Shown here one piece after another: positions 32,840 to 43,291 of a stretch of DNA of 64,000 nt. This DNA comes from Ceratopteris richardii (lineage: Eukaryota; Streptophyta; Polypodiopsida; Polypodiales; Pteridaceae): assembly GCA_020310875.1 (NCBI GenBank), contig CM035423.1, forward strand, positions 127,887,311-127,951,310, in the 5' to 3' direction. The notes beneath the pieces were generated by a model that worked only from the letters and a program-made list of their open reading frames with translations, was not told where the DNA came from and did no database searches. The position numbers were made by a program, and so were the translations under genes. Numbering within the stretch: the stretch's first letter is position 1; every line of letters starts with the position of its first letter.

Positions 32840-35330
32840 CTAGAATGGAGACTGTTTCTTCTTTCGCGGGGGCCTTATGTGGGGATGGTGGTCTTTCATA
32901 TTGTAATACACTAGTTTGCAGCTTGGTAACTTATTTTTGTAGCTCTATGAGCATAATCGAGTCAGTAGCGATAGGAGGGGATCATGTTGTGGTACACATA
33001 ATAGTTGTAGTTTCTAACTCTCTTTGTTGCAAGAGTTTGTTTAGATCTTTAGATAATTTGTCATGTGCTTCTAGTAGGTTGGCATACTATTCTAGGATAA
33101 CGTAGATGTTCTCAAGGGGAATGGCTTGAAACTTTGATGTGCTTATTGGGGCCCCTAGTGTGTTTTCTATTGTTGCTACTAAATTTCTTGGTTTTGTAGA
33201 TGCAAACATCATTTTCCTCTTGAGCTACTGTGAGATGTCTTTAGAGTAGCACCATGTTGCGATGGATGTTTTAATTGCATTCCATTTGAGTGTGGAGTTG
33301 TTCTTTGACCATTTGCAAAGCCTCAATATTGACATCTTGAAGCTTTTTCTTGAGTATGTTTTGTGCTTCCATAATGCATGAAATTGATCTTGAAGACTCT
33401 CATTGTCTGCTTCGAGTATTGTGATTCATTGTTGTAATTCTATAGACCGATCCTATAATATCCTATTGTGTGCCTCTAGTTGATAATACCCTATCCAAAG
33501 TTGTGTCATACATTGAATCATAGTATTAAATGCAATATCTACAGGTGAAGATGTAGTTTGTACATTGGTTGATGCAAGGGAAAGGGAATGGGGAGTGTGA
33601 ATGTTCTGTCTAATAGAGAGGTGTGTGCAGGTGAAGTTAGTGGTAGGGGAATGGGGGATGGTGGAATTGTGGGGGGAAGGGGAGGTGCGGTGGGTGGTGA
33701 AATGTCCATGCTATCAGACGTGGAAGTGAGTGTGGTGTCTATCATGTATATCAAAATGGTAGGTGGGGTTTGTGTAGTTGTGGTGAATAATTGTGATATG
33801 GGTGTTGAGAATGGGACAGACAAGGAGGTTTGGGTGTAGGGTGGGAATAGTTTAGAGAAAAAGGCATGCATGGGTTGGAGGATTGATGGGATGGCGGTTA
33901 GAATATAAGAGCTTGGAGGTGGGACCAGCATGGAATGAGGTTCGATGACAGGGAAGCCTAGAAAAGTGGATCTAAATTTTGGGTGGTTGATGATTGAGGT
34001 TGTAGAGGCGGGATGTCCCAAGGCAGGATCCATGAGGGATTCTGTTGTAATGGTGGCGGTATGATACATGGGGTTGTCAAAAGAAGAAAAAATGGTTGAA
34101 CTAGAAGTGGGGCTATGGAGATAAATGTTTGCTCTTAGGTATCCGTAGTAGGAATAACATTTACAACCTCTATGCAAGGGGTTGATGGTGGAGGTGTTGG
34201 AGGAAGTGGCTTGGTTGTATCTTCAAAGGCGACAGTTGTTTCATGGCTAGTAGTTCCCAGCGGTTTCCTTGCTGGACTTGACATGGTAGTATTAGTGGCT
34301 TGGAAATTTGTCTTGCCCTAGGTAATGGAAAATATTGTGGTAGTTGTTTTGATTGTTCGATTGTTGTAGTACTTGCCTCCACAGTGGTGATGGGAATCTG
34401 AATGTTCTTTCCTAACCTTGGTTGTGTTTGTAATCTGCATGGGTCATATTGGGCATAAGGAGTGTGTAGAGTGTATCGTATAGCTTCCAAAACACCATAA
34501 GTCTCTGGAGTTGCAGGGTTTTGCTAAAGTGAGAATCTACACTGGAATCTTCTAATAACTAGGCGATTAGTACTCTATAACTCTCTTCAGAAAGCAATTG
34601 TCGTGCTCGAGCTATTTCCATTGTTTCATATAATTTGCAGAGCTAGGAAGTATAAGCTAGATTTTTGATATCTTCTTCTTCTTCACCTTTTGGTTGTTCT
34701 AAGTGTTGAGGGAGAGTCCTCTATTGATTGTCCTCCCAAAGCACATGGCGCGCTTCTCTTGATTGTCCCATTCTTTGTGTTGAGGTGCCAGGACCTTCTG
34801 TGTCTGAAAAGAATTCAACATCCAATAGTTGGGTGATCTACAAAAATGACTCAAAATCAAACATGCTCATCCCTTCAACATCTCTAGGGGATCCGAATTC
34901 AAACTCCGATGGTGCAGGTGGAGCTGATGGTCCAACTTGTGTAGTTCGTTCTAAGCCTGATCTAGAGATGCGGATGGTAAATGGAGGTAATGTACCTTCT
35001 CTCATTGGTGACATCTTTGGGGTCATAAGAACTTCTCGTGGTTGGACACATGGGATCATGCCTCTCATTCTCTTAGGTTGGTGGGCCAAAGCTCGGCATC
35101 CTTTAAACAAGTGTAATTGTGACCAAGTCAGTGCGCCCTCGATGGGCACATCATATGATAAACACATGTATATTATACGAGTGATGTCACAACATCCATT
35201 CAAGACTGGTTTCCTAAACCACTTTTTATTAGCTTCATACAAGTACTCTATAATCCACACAAGAGGCTTAATAGTCAATGAGCCTATCTCTACTAGATAA
35301 AGATTGAACTAGATTCATTTTTGTGGCTGA
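32840..35330 (-). pseudogene. Family X copy B, minus strand
   Basis: The minus strand at 35278-34838 contains KKWFRKPVLNGCCDITRIIY. It aligns with KKHWGNRKFLNGSSTLTLLIY of copy A, followed by an acidic segment (PSEFEFGSPRDVEGMSMFDF). A Pro/Ser/Thr-rich region follows (34177-33600, e.g. PPTAPPLPPTIPPSPIPLPL). Coiled-coil-like sequence comes next (about 33530-32880: WIGYYQLEAHNRILQDRS; LLEAHDKLSKDLNKLLQQ). The order of helical domain, low-complexity linker and coiled coil is the same as in copy A. Open frames are interrupted many times. Function unknown. It ends next to the C3 gag remnant. Confidence 0.42.
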
Positions 35331-38300
35331 GTGAAACTATCTTGTCTTGGAAACACAAAGTGTTGCATGCAAAGACGAAGGGGAATGGACACATTAGGTG
35401 TCAGTGCTACCATATTCTTGAGCTTCAGTAGCTTCATATCCTTCATGTTGTCACGTATCAAAGTGTTTTCTCTAAGGGTACATGCATGTCGTGCATGTTA
35501 AGTAGTGAAGCATTACAGCTACACTACTAAGGAAACCAATTAAATGGGATCATAGAGATGGGTTTCATGAGAGAGCATGAACGAGTGCTTATGTGATTTG
35601 AGTGATGGTTAGGAAGGTCACAGGTATGATTTAGAGCATAGATCCCTCAGTGAAGAATATTTGGAGTACCCAATACATATATATGTATATCGGGATCTAC
35701 AATAAAGTACTTGGACTTAGTCTTGGTACCTAGGAACAAGTTAGTTTGGAATAAGAAAGGGATATCCACTGTCACATGTTGATTAGAACCAAACTAACTA
35801 GATCGAGGACATGGGACTCATTTGAGTCCACTGATATGAGTTGAGGATATGGGATTCATTAGAGTCCATCAACATATTCCATTACATATATATGGAATAT
35901 AGCTTCGGTTTAGTGTAGGTATGACACCATGAATTGGAAGAAGGTTCCAATTGTATGGGACGGTGGAAACGACTTCCCTTTGAGCACTCTTCTTCTATGG
36001 CCAGGGAGAAAAAGAATCATCATTCATGGCAACATGTCTCAGTAAATCAGGGGAGAGCTCTTAGTAGACATCTCCTTAGGATTGGGAGTTGTCCTTCATA
36101 GTTTAGGGAACATTTATTCTTCCAATAGAGAATGTGATACATGATTTTATCACCATTGATATCACATACTCCTTTTGTGGTTTCCAAGAAGGATAATTAC
36201 ATTAGTTTGATTGGATCGGGTATCATGTCATATCATTGCTAAACATTTTTGCAGAGGGCTTTGACCCTTATAAAGAATTTATTTTCCCCACTCCTCAATT
36301 CATACACCTTCATTACTTAGGGGAGATTTGTTCTCCATCTTCATACGAATATTTGTAATGAGGGATTATGCATTCGTTATGGAAGAGAGGACTAAATGAA
36401 TTCACAAGTTTCTTTTTTAAGGAAAGGAGAAAGTGGTAATCAACTTAGAGATCGAGGAGAGATCTCACTTTAGCTCAGAGGTCTCACTTTAGCTCCTATT
36501 CTTTGCGAGGGAGAAAAGGAAGGGAAAACATGATTTCTTCATATGAGAAGAATAGAGTATATTTTCCTTTAGAGACAAGAGATGTTTAGCAAAACATCTC
36601 TTAGTCTATTTTTTAGAAGGAATTCATTTCTAATGTTCATTGTAAATTCCATTCACATGGGATTTTGTTTCTCCACTATTTTAGAAGGAAAACATGGAGA
36701 ACTTATATACATGTTCTCAATTATGGATGAGTAGAGAAAATGGATTCAATAGAATCTCTTTCAAAGGGAAAGGGAAAGTGGAATAGATTCCACTACCATA
36801 ACTCTTTTCCTTAGAGGAGATTACAGAGAGAGAGAGACATACAGAGAGTTTCACTTTCTCATTTTGGTTGTCTAGATAGAAGTGGCACTCTTCTATCAAA
36901 GACAAGAGGGAGATCAATTAATCATGGTGGTTAGGTTGAGTCTCACCTATAGACTTTAGAGAGAAGCAGTTATGGTATTTCCAGTGATGGTCCTTGACTA
37001 GATGAGATGATCTAGTTGTCGACATTAGTTAGACTAGGACTAGAGTTATGACTCTTCTCTTTAGGGTTTCTAGGAGACAGGGAGATATCTAACCTATTGG
37101 GGTACCAAACTCTTAGCTGATGTTTCATTATGAGGATGATGTGTGAGCATCAATTAGGAAATTGGGTACTTAGGGATTATCTGAATCTCAAAAGGAATGC
37201 GTTTTGCATTCATATGGCAAACTAAAGGGAAGAGAAAATTTAAGAGTTTGCACTAGTGCCAATAGATGCTCTTCCAATAGAACTAAGTCCAAAGGAAATG
37301 GCTAACAAAACAAAGACTTCTTGGTTGGTGGAATATAGAGATTGCATTTTACTACCAAGAAATTCTTATGTATGAGCTAGATGATGGAATGGCATAGTCA
37401 CAAGGTAGTTTAGAGTAAACTATTACTTGTGAGCACACTCAAAGTTAGGAAGACCTGGAGTGTTATGAGGGCAATCTATCATTTAGTCTTAGATGGGTTT
37501 GGAGTCACTTATTATGGGATTTTGTTCTATATTTCATAGGATTCTATGGTTTATTATCTCCATTATAGTACGGTCAAGCTTATAAGCTTAGCACTTTACA
37601 CTTGCTTCCCATACTATTACTCCATACACTATACATAGGATAAAAGGAATATCAAGAGGCCAATAGAAGCTTAGGATTGCATTTTTGGATAAGGTGAAAA
37701 ATTCTCTAATGATCCTAAAGTCTTCATACACCTTTGTTGGCATGCAATGAAGTAAGGAACCAAATCTACTATAGACACAAAGCTAGAATCAAGAAGCAAA
37801 TCTTGCCAAGGGATGGCAAAGACAAAAGATGGGGAGAGTGTTGCAGAGGAAAGAAGCAAGCAAAAGCAGGCCCATAAAATTTTTCAGTTTTAGGCTTCAT
37901 TTTTCTTCTTCAAACACATCATGAATCATGTAAATGCACTAGAGGAGTCCTCTAGATACATAAATCCCAGTTGTTGTAACATAATAGGAAATTACTATTT
38001 TTCAATAAAAGTATCGGTCACTTGTGTGAAAGGACCAATTGTAGGGCACATGTATATAAGTCACTTGATGAATCTTTGTAAGTACTTTTTGCCATTGTGA
38101 GAATTAAAGCTGAAATTTTGAATTTGCATCTTCTCTATTGAGTATCTTCTTCCCCAAAAGCTTGTGTGTGTGTGTGTGTGTTTCATGCTTGAAACGTGTG
38201 TCCCGCAGTGTTGTCTACCCCATTCCCTTTTTTTTCATGGTTGTAATGCATGTGTGAAGCCTAGTGAGTCATTAAGCTAAAGTAGGGTTTCTTGCATATC

Positions 38301-38789
38301 ACTATTTTGCTCATAACTTGAAGCATATTTATCATATTCAATTGAAAATACTATTATTAGATGCGTCTCATCAAGAGCTTTGAAAAGAACTGATATTCAC
38401 TATATTTTGAGTTTAGAGATGAGAGAAAAGCTCAAAGTTGTGCTTACTGTTGTTGCAAGTATGGAAGTCTCCATTTTGAGAGGAGAATGAGTAGGAGAGG
38501 TAGCTGAACTGAGTTACATGCATTGTAGCATTGTCACTTCACTTACTGTTATGTGTGCACATGTCTCCATGCACTTGATATTTCTAATTTCATGGATTGA
38601 TAATTAAGCGTGTATTAATCCACCACTATATGCATTTGTGGGGCGATTGAGGTATAGTCCCAGTTGACACAAGTCCCTAAGGCCTTACGACTTAGGTACA
38701 CAGATGTGTGTGTAGAGAGAGATATGTCTATGTGTGCACTATACAATCACAATGTAGGTTAGGTGAGCATCAATAATTCCAAGAATGTG
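35331..38789. other. Unassigned non-coding stretch, LTR-like in places
   Basis: No coding motif is recognised. A TATA-like CATGTATATAAGTC near 38055 and the sequence up to 38160 look like the end of an LTR. I found no partner copy and no PBS. A short GAGAGAGAGA run lies near 36828. Confidence 0.3.
38164..38181. repeat. (TG)n microsatellite
   Basis: Nine TG units inside the LTR-like stretch. Confidence 0.9.
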
Positions 38790-38945
38790 ATGATGCTCAT
38801 ATTGGTGCCTATACCAATACCTATACTGGCACTCATATCGGCGCATACATCAACATCTATACTGGTGTTGTCAATTTCCGGCGTGTATACCGGCCAATAC
38901 TTTTTAACAGCTATACCGGTAGTCAAATGACAATCGGTATGACTA
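38790..38945. repeat. Degenerate repeats with TATACTGG/TATACCGG core
   Basis: Variants of CTATACTGGC, CTATACCGGT and CATATCGGCG recur about every 15-25 bp, including the self-complementary core ATACCGGTAG/CTATACCGG. Not coding. It directly precedes the C5 fragment. Confidence 0.6.
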
Positions 38946-38999
38946 ACGTGGTTTTTCCAGGCATTTCCAATGGACATACTGATGCTGAGGCATAACCAT

Positions 39000-40095
39000 C
39001 GCTATGGATAACATTGGTATGCCCCTCATATCTTGTAGTGGATTGGTTGCCCAAGGAGATTGGAAGGTACATCAATTGGACATAAAAACAGCTTTTTTGA
39101 ATGACAATTTGCAAGAAGAGGTCTATGTGAAGCAACCTCTTGGATTTTCCATGAAAGGGAAAAAGAATATGGTTGATCGCTTGCATAAAGTCTTGTATGG
39201 TCTCAAGCAAGCTCCATGTGCATGGTATCAAAAAATCCATAAGCACTTGATTGGTCATGCAAAACTTGGAATTCTTATGGCTAATTTGCAGCATACTTTT
39301 GATTTCACTTATCTTGGTCTTTGAGCTACTATCTTGGCTTCTTCTTTGTATCTCTTGAGGGGGAAATCATTAGGCATCAAGAAAAGTATGTTAAAAAACT
39401 ACTTCAATAGTTTGACTTTGAGGATCGCAAGCTGATTTCCGCACTAGTGGAGAGGAGATTTAGGTTCTTAGTTCAGGATTCCAAAAATGCATTTGACACT
39501 TTTTTATCAGTATGATGTGGGATGTCTTATATATGCATGCAACACAAGGCCGGATATACAGTATGTAGTTTCCTAGTTGAGTCAGTTCATGCATAGCCCT
39601 GGCACTAAGCATTGGAAAGTGGTGAAATGCTTGTTTAGATATCTCAAAGGCACTTTGAGTTTAAGTCTCCTTTATGTAAAAGATATTCACCCATGCTTGC
39701 ATGATTTTACAGATAGTGATTGGGTTGGTTGTTATGATACTCGCATGTCCACTAGTGGTAATTGAATTTTCCTTGAAGACTCATGCATACCTTGATTGAG
39801 TAAGAAGCAACCTATAGTGGTGATGTTGATTTGTGAAGCTGAGTATAGGGCAATTTTCATAGCTACAGTGGAGTGTATATGGTTGAGATGCCTACTGATG
39901 GATCTTTGCATGTAGATTGATGTTGTTATGATATTCTCACTGATAGTAAGAGTGCATTGGTTGTTGCATAAGACCTTGTGTTTCATGCACGGACCAAACA
40001 TATTGAGGTGCATTATCATTATGTGAGAGAGTGCCTTCATGCAGGAGATATTGATTTGTTATACGTGCATACACAAGGTAATGTGGCAACAATTC
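39000..40095 (+). pseudogene. Ty1/copia RT-RNase H fragment C5
   Basis: The plus strand shows RT text WKVHQLDIKTAFLNDNLQEE, VYVKQPLGFSMKGKKN and [16 protein letters not shown] (39060-39250). RNase H text follows: MSQFMHSPGTKHWKVVKCLF, DSDWVGCYDTRMSTSGN (39577-39765), HARTKHIEVHYHYVRECLHA (about 39985-40045). No LTR, gag or integrase is seen. Broken, several breaks. The lineage is nearer to C1 than to C4 (STSG with GCYDTRM). Confidence 0.85.
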
Positions 40096-40224
40096 AAAGG
40101 GAGATTAGGGGCTGATCATTGAGGAAAATGGTCTTTAGAAGGGGAAGAGACCATTAGACTTACATAATAACAGGTAGGAGATGATTGAACCATACCTTAA
40201 GAGGATTAGGAAGTAATCCTCAAT

Positions 40225-40310
40225 CATGGCTTTTAGGGTAAGTGGTTAGCCTATCATATTCCTAGACAGCAGGTCATGAGTTCAATTACCCTTGGATACA
40301 ACAATAAAAA
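40225..40310 (+). repeat. tRNA-like sequence, possible SINE head
   Basis: An A-box-like GTAAGTGGTTAGCC (40238-40251) and a B-box-like GAGTTCAATTACC (40278-40290) have pol III promoter spacing. An AT-rich stretch follows. It is like the minus-strand unit at 15445-15535 but not an obvious copy. Confidence 0.55.
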
Positions 40311-40429
40311 TGACTTGTAAATCTATCATCTCTATCAAAAACTATATATACTACAAGGCCATAGAATTGGTAAAGTTTATTTACAAATATTTTAAAGAGT
40401 TCAAGAGTCTGATAAGTAGTCTTGACTAG

Positions 40430-41300
40430 TATAGTTGAGTTAGTTTAGTCAATTGGCCTACTACAACCCACATTGAAGCAAAGCCTTTTTGAGTGCAAGG
40501 TAATTCTAAAATGAAATCCATGGAGATGCTTTCCCATTTACCTTTGGGAATCTCCAAAGGATGCAACAATCCTCCAACTTTTAATCTTGCCAATTTGGCA
40601 TTTAGATACATATGTTTGCACATCTTGATGTGTACTAGGTGAATAGAAATGTCGGTTTATTAATTCATAGGTTTGGTAAACACTAGGATGTCTAGCACTT
40701 GGGGCATCATGGCATTCGAGAAGGGCTTGATTTGGTATGTCCGATTTACTTGGTACACAAACCTTACATTTATAAAGCAAATCTTCATCTTGGAGGGAAT
40801 AGTATCTAAACTTTCCTTCAAAAGTACTTGCTTCATTCCTTTGGGCTTGCTCAATTGCTTTCCATGCTTGTCTATAGCTTGGATCTTTTTTGCAGCTACC
40901 TTCAAATTAGAAATAAATTCATTTTGAATTTAGAAAAAATATATTTTTTAGCATAGGCATATCACTTCATGCATCTTCCACTATATTGAACATTCCTTTT
41001 TTATATCTAAGTCTGTAATACAACTTTTGAAGTTGTTCAACCCATCTAGCTTTCTTGCCTTTTAGATCTAGTTGGTTTGCAAACCAATTGATGCTCTTTT
41101 GATCAAAGAATATTGTTAACTTTGATCCATACAGGTAATGATGCCATTACTTAAGAGCATTTATGATAACGAACATTTCTCGTTCATAGTTAGATTAGTT
41201 TTATTGAGTAGGACTTAGCTTTGTGCTTTCAAAAGTTATTGGTCGACCATCTTGGATTAATATTGCTCCTACTATAGATGAACTTGCATCTTTTTCTAAT
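40430..41300 (-). pseudogene. Ty3/gypsy RNase H-integrase fragment G4a
   Basis: Minus-strand RNase H begins FQLEKDASSSIVGAILIQDG near 41300 and continues through EREMFVIINALK, YGSKLTIFFDQKSINWF and ARWVEQLQKLYYRLRY (to about 41000). Integrase finger text follows at about 40700 (YQTYELINRHFYSPSTHQDV, YVSKCQIGKIKSW). The start of the core is at about 40560-40430 (GLLHPLEIPKGKWESISMDF). This is a chromovirus-like gypsy organisation. Broken, several breaks. Confidence 0.82.
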
Positions 41301-41359
41301 TGGAAAGATTACAAGAGTTTGATTATGAACTAAAGTACATAAAAGGAAATTCCAATAAA

Positions 41360-42382
41360 TGATGGAGAGTGTTAATCTCCAAAAGAACAAATTGACCTTG
41401 AATTTAGATCACCTCTATATCAAGATCAACTTTAGACTCCACCTAATTTAGAGAATCTTCACCAAATTATCAGAAAATTGATTATTCTGAAAAATTCAGT
41501 TTTTTCAGAAAAGTCTGCTGCAGATTAGTCACTCATTGACTAATCAATCCTGTAAAGTTTTTGATAAAACTTTGCACAACACTTTGCCTTAAGGTTGCGC
41601 AACTTTGCCAAGTTAAATCTCTCAAAAAGATTAAGTACACACTGAGAAATGTGTGAAACACTTTACCTATGTCTGAAAGTGCTTCTCTGCAATGACGACT
41701 TTGACATCTGCAACTTCTTAGCACTGGTTCTCCCAAAGTAAATCCCGTTTGATCAAGATCTTTTAGCCATAGATGGCTTACCTTCCAACTTAAATTTTAA
41801 GCCCTCATTTGTGTAAAACTTTACACTGTGGACTGAGCAATAATCATTTCAATGAAGATGAAATGTGCGCCAGATTTTTCGACTCTCAGAACATCTTCAC
41901 ATATGAATGTTCCTAAACAAAATTCTCACAGCCTGATTACAATTAACCTCTCAAATTCTAGCCATAGATAGATTAGCTATGGACTTGGATACGTGCAAAA
42001 GGATTCTTCAAAAGATTAAGCACAGAAGGAGCAGACAGCTAAACATCGGGCGCAAGTTTCTCGATTTCTTCAGAAAAATTTACATTCAAGTGAGGATGGA
42101 TGATTCACTCACTTCCAATGTGTCTAATGACACTAATTTCTCTCTCCCTATTCTCTAATCTTCTTCTGCTCTACTTGCCCGACATTTTCCAACATATTTA
42201 TATATGAATATATACAAGTGTATGACTTAAACAAAGGTATAAGTCAGCTAATGTACATATGTGTACATATCTTTGGGTTTTCTGAAAATGTCCTTCCTTC
42301 AACCATCTGACTTTGTTTTCTTCTTGACTTCTTGACTTCATTTCTCCATAATCCTTCAATTGATGATTGTCATGCACCAACA
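41360..42382 (-). repeat. C6 3' LTR (1,023 bp)
   Basis: Minus-strand start TGTTGGTGCATGAC at 42382, end CTCTCCATCA at 41360. It is essentially identical to 45902-46924. A TATA-like ATATATAAATATG lies near 42195 on the minus strand. Confidence 0.97.
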
Positions 42383-42394
42383 GCTCCCCCTCAA
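42383..42394 (-). other. C6 polypurine tract
   Basis: The complement reads TTGAGGGGGAGC immediately before the 3' LTR, the same PPT as in C4. Confidence 0.88.
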
Positions 42395-42397
42395 TCA

Positions 42398-43291
42398 TTA
42401 ATTGAGGTTCTTCTCTATCTTCTTTACTCCAGCCATATCCTTGAATCTTTGTAGTTTTGGTCCATCTAGACTTTTAGTCATCATATCTGCAACTTGATCT
42501 TTTGTGGGAGTGTGTATGACTTCAATCTCTTTCTCAATGACCTTCTCTCTCAGGAAATGATACTGTATTTCAATATGCTTAGTTCTAGCATGAAATACAG
42601 GATTAGCTGCCAAGTATAATGAACTCATATTGTCTCCACAAATAATAGGAGTACTCTGAATCACATCAAAAACTTTTAAAAGTGTCTTTAGCCATATTAC
42701 CTCTTTTGCAGCTTCCACCATACCTTTATATTCTGCTTCTGTAGATGACAAAGCAACTGTATGTTGCTTCTTGGAACACCATGAAATCAATTTGTCTCCT
42801 ACATAGCACAAGTATCCATGTGTTGATCTTCTATCATCCACATTACCTGCCCAATCTGCATCACTATATATCTTGATTCTTGTATCTGAAGTAAACCCAT
42901 AGTACAACCCTTCTTTGAGTGTACCCTTGATGTACCTAAGTACTCTTTGTCCTGCAATCCAATGTTCCTTTCTAGGACAATGCATGAATTGTGAAAGCAC
43001 ACCAACTGCATATGACAAGTCAGGCCTTGTCAATGTAGCATAAATCAAGCTACCAATCAAACTTTGATAGAGTTTCATATCTCTGAACTCTTCTCCTCCA
43101 AACCTAGACAATTTATGGTTCACTTCCAAAGGTGTAGGTGCAACCCTGCAATCTTCCATTTTAAATTTGGTTAGCAAATTTTTAAGATACCTTTCTTGGG
43201 TCACATATACTCCATGTTGAGTATAAGAGATCTCCATTCCCAAGAAGAATGATAGGTTCCCCAAATCACTGATTTTGAACTCTTTCTCCAT
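42398..43291 (-). CDS. C6 RT end and RNase H (297 codons)
   Basis: An open frame. RT connection: DLGNLSFFLGMEISYTQHGV, YQSLIGSLIYATLTRPDLSY. RNase H: KIYSDADWAGNVDDRRSTHG, ALSSTEAEYKGMVEAAKEVI, HARTKHIEIQYHFLREKVIE and QVADMMTKSLDGPKLQRF. All are typical of copia. It follows directly on the larger upstream pol frame and belongs to the same polyprotein in this family. Confidence 0.93.
   Translation of the reverse strand: MEKEFKISDLGNLSFFLGMEISYTQHGVYVTQERYLKNLLTKFKMEDCRVAPTPLEVNHKLSRFGGEEFRDMKLYQSLIGSLIYATLTRPDLSYAVGVLSQFMHCPRKEHWIAGQRVLRYIKGTLKEGLYYGFTSDTRIKIYSDADWAGNVDDRRSTHGYLCYVGDKLISWCSKKQHTVALSSTEAEYKGMVEAAKEVIWLKTLLKVFDVIQSTPIICGDNMSSLYLAANPVFHARTKHIEIQYHFLREKVIEKEIEVIHTPTKDQVADMMTKSLDGPKLQRFKDMAGVKKIEKNLN

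Larger units (their letters stand above)
21350..32850 (-). mobile_element. Old Ty1/copia element C3, with C4 inserted in its 3' LTR
   Basis: Coding remnants on the minus strand run gag (about 32800-31900), protease, integrase, RT and RNase H (ending about 28700). They are followed by a PPT-like CTTGAGGGGGAGC (plus-strand complement at about 28669-28681) and an LTR starting TGTTGGTGC at 28668. The LTR runs to 27965, is interrupted by C4 (21513-27959), and resumes at 21512-21350, ending about TTTTCA. The resumed part aligns with the C4 LTR interior (AAAAGGAATT..., ...CACTGAG...). The LTR length is about 867 bp once C4 is discounted. No 5' LTR or PBS is seen on the right side. Protein-level similarity to C4 shows they are one family. 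Broken, ten or more breaks; clearly older than C4. Confidence 0.85.

Noticed and set aside
33588-33839. Gly/Val-rich plus-strand frame
   Set aside because: It is the shadow of the Pro/Ser/Thr-rich minus-strand region of family X copy B.
18280-35330. Family X copies as terminal inverted repeats of one large element
   Set aside because: They are protein-level relatives with strong nucleotide divergence, and the sequence between them is fully explained by copia elements.
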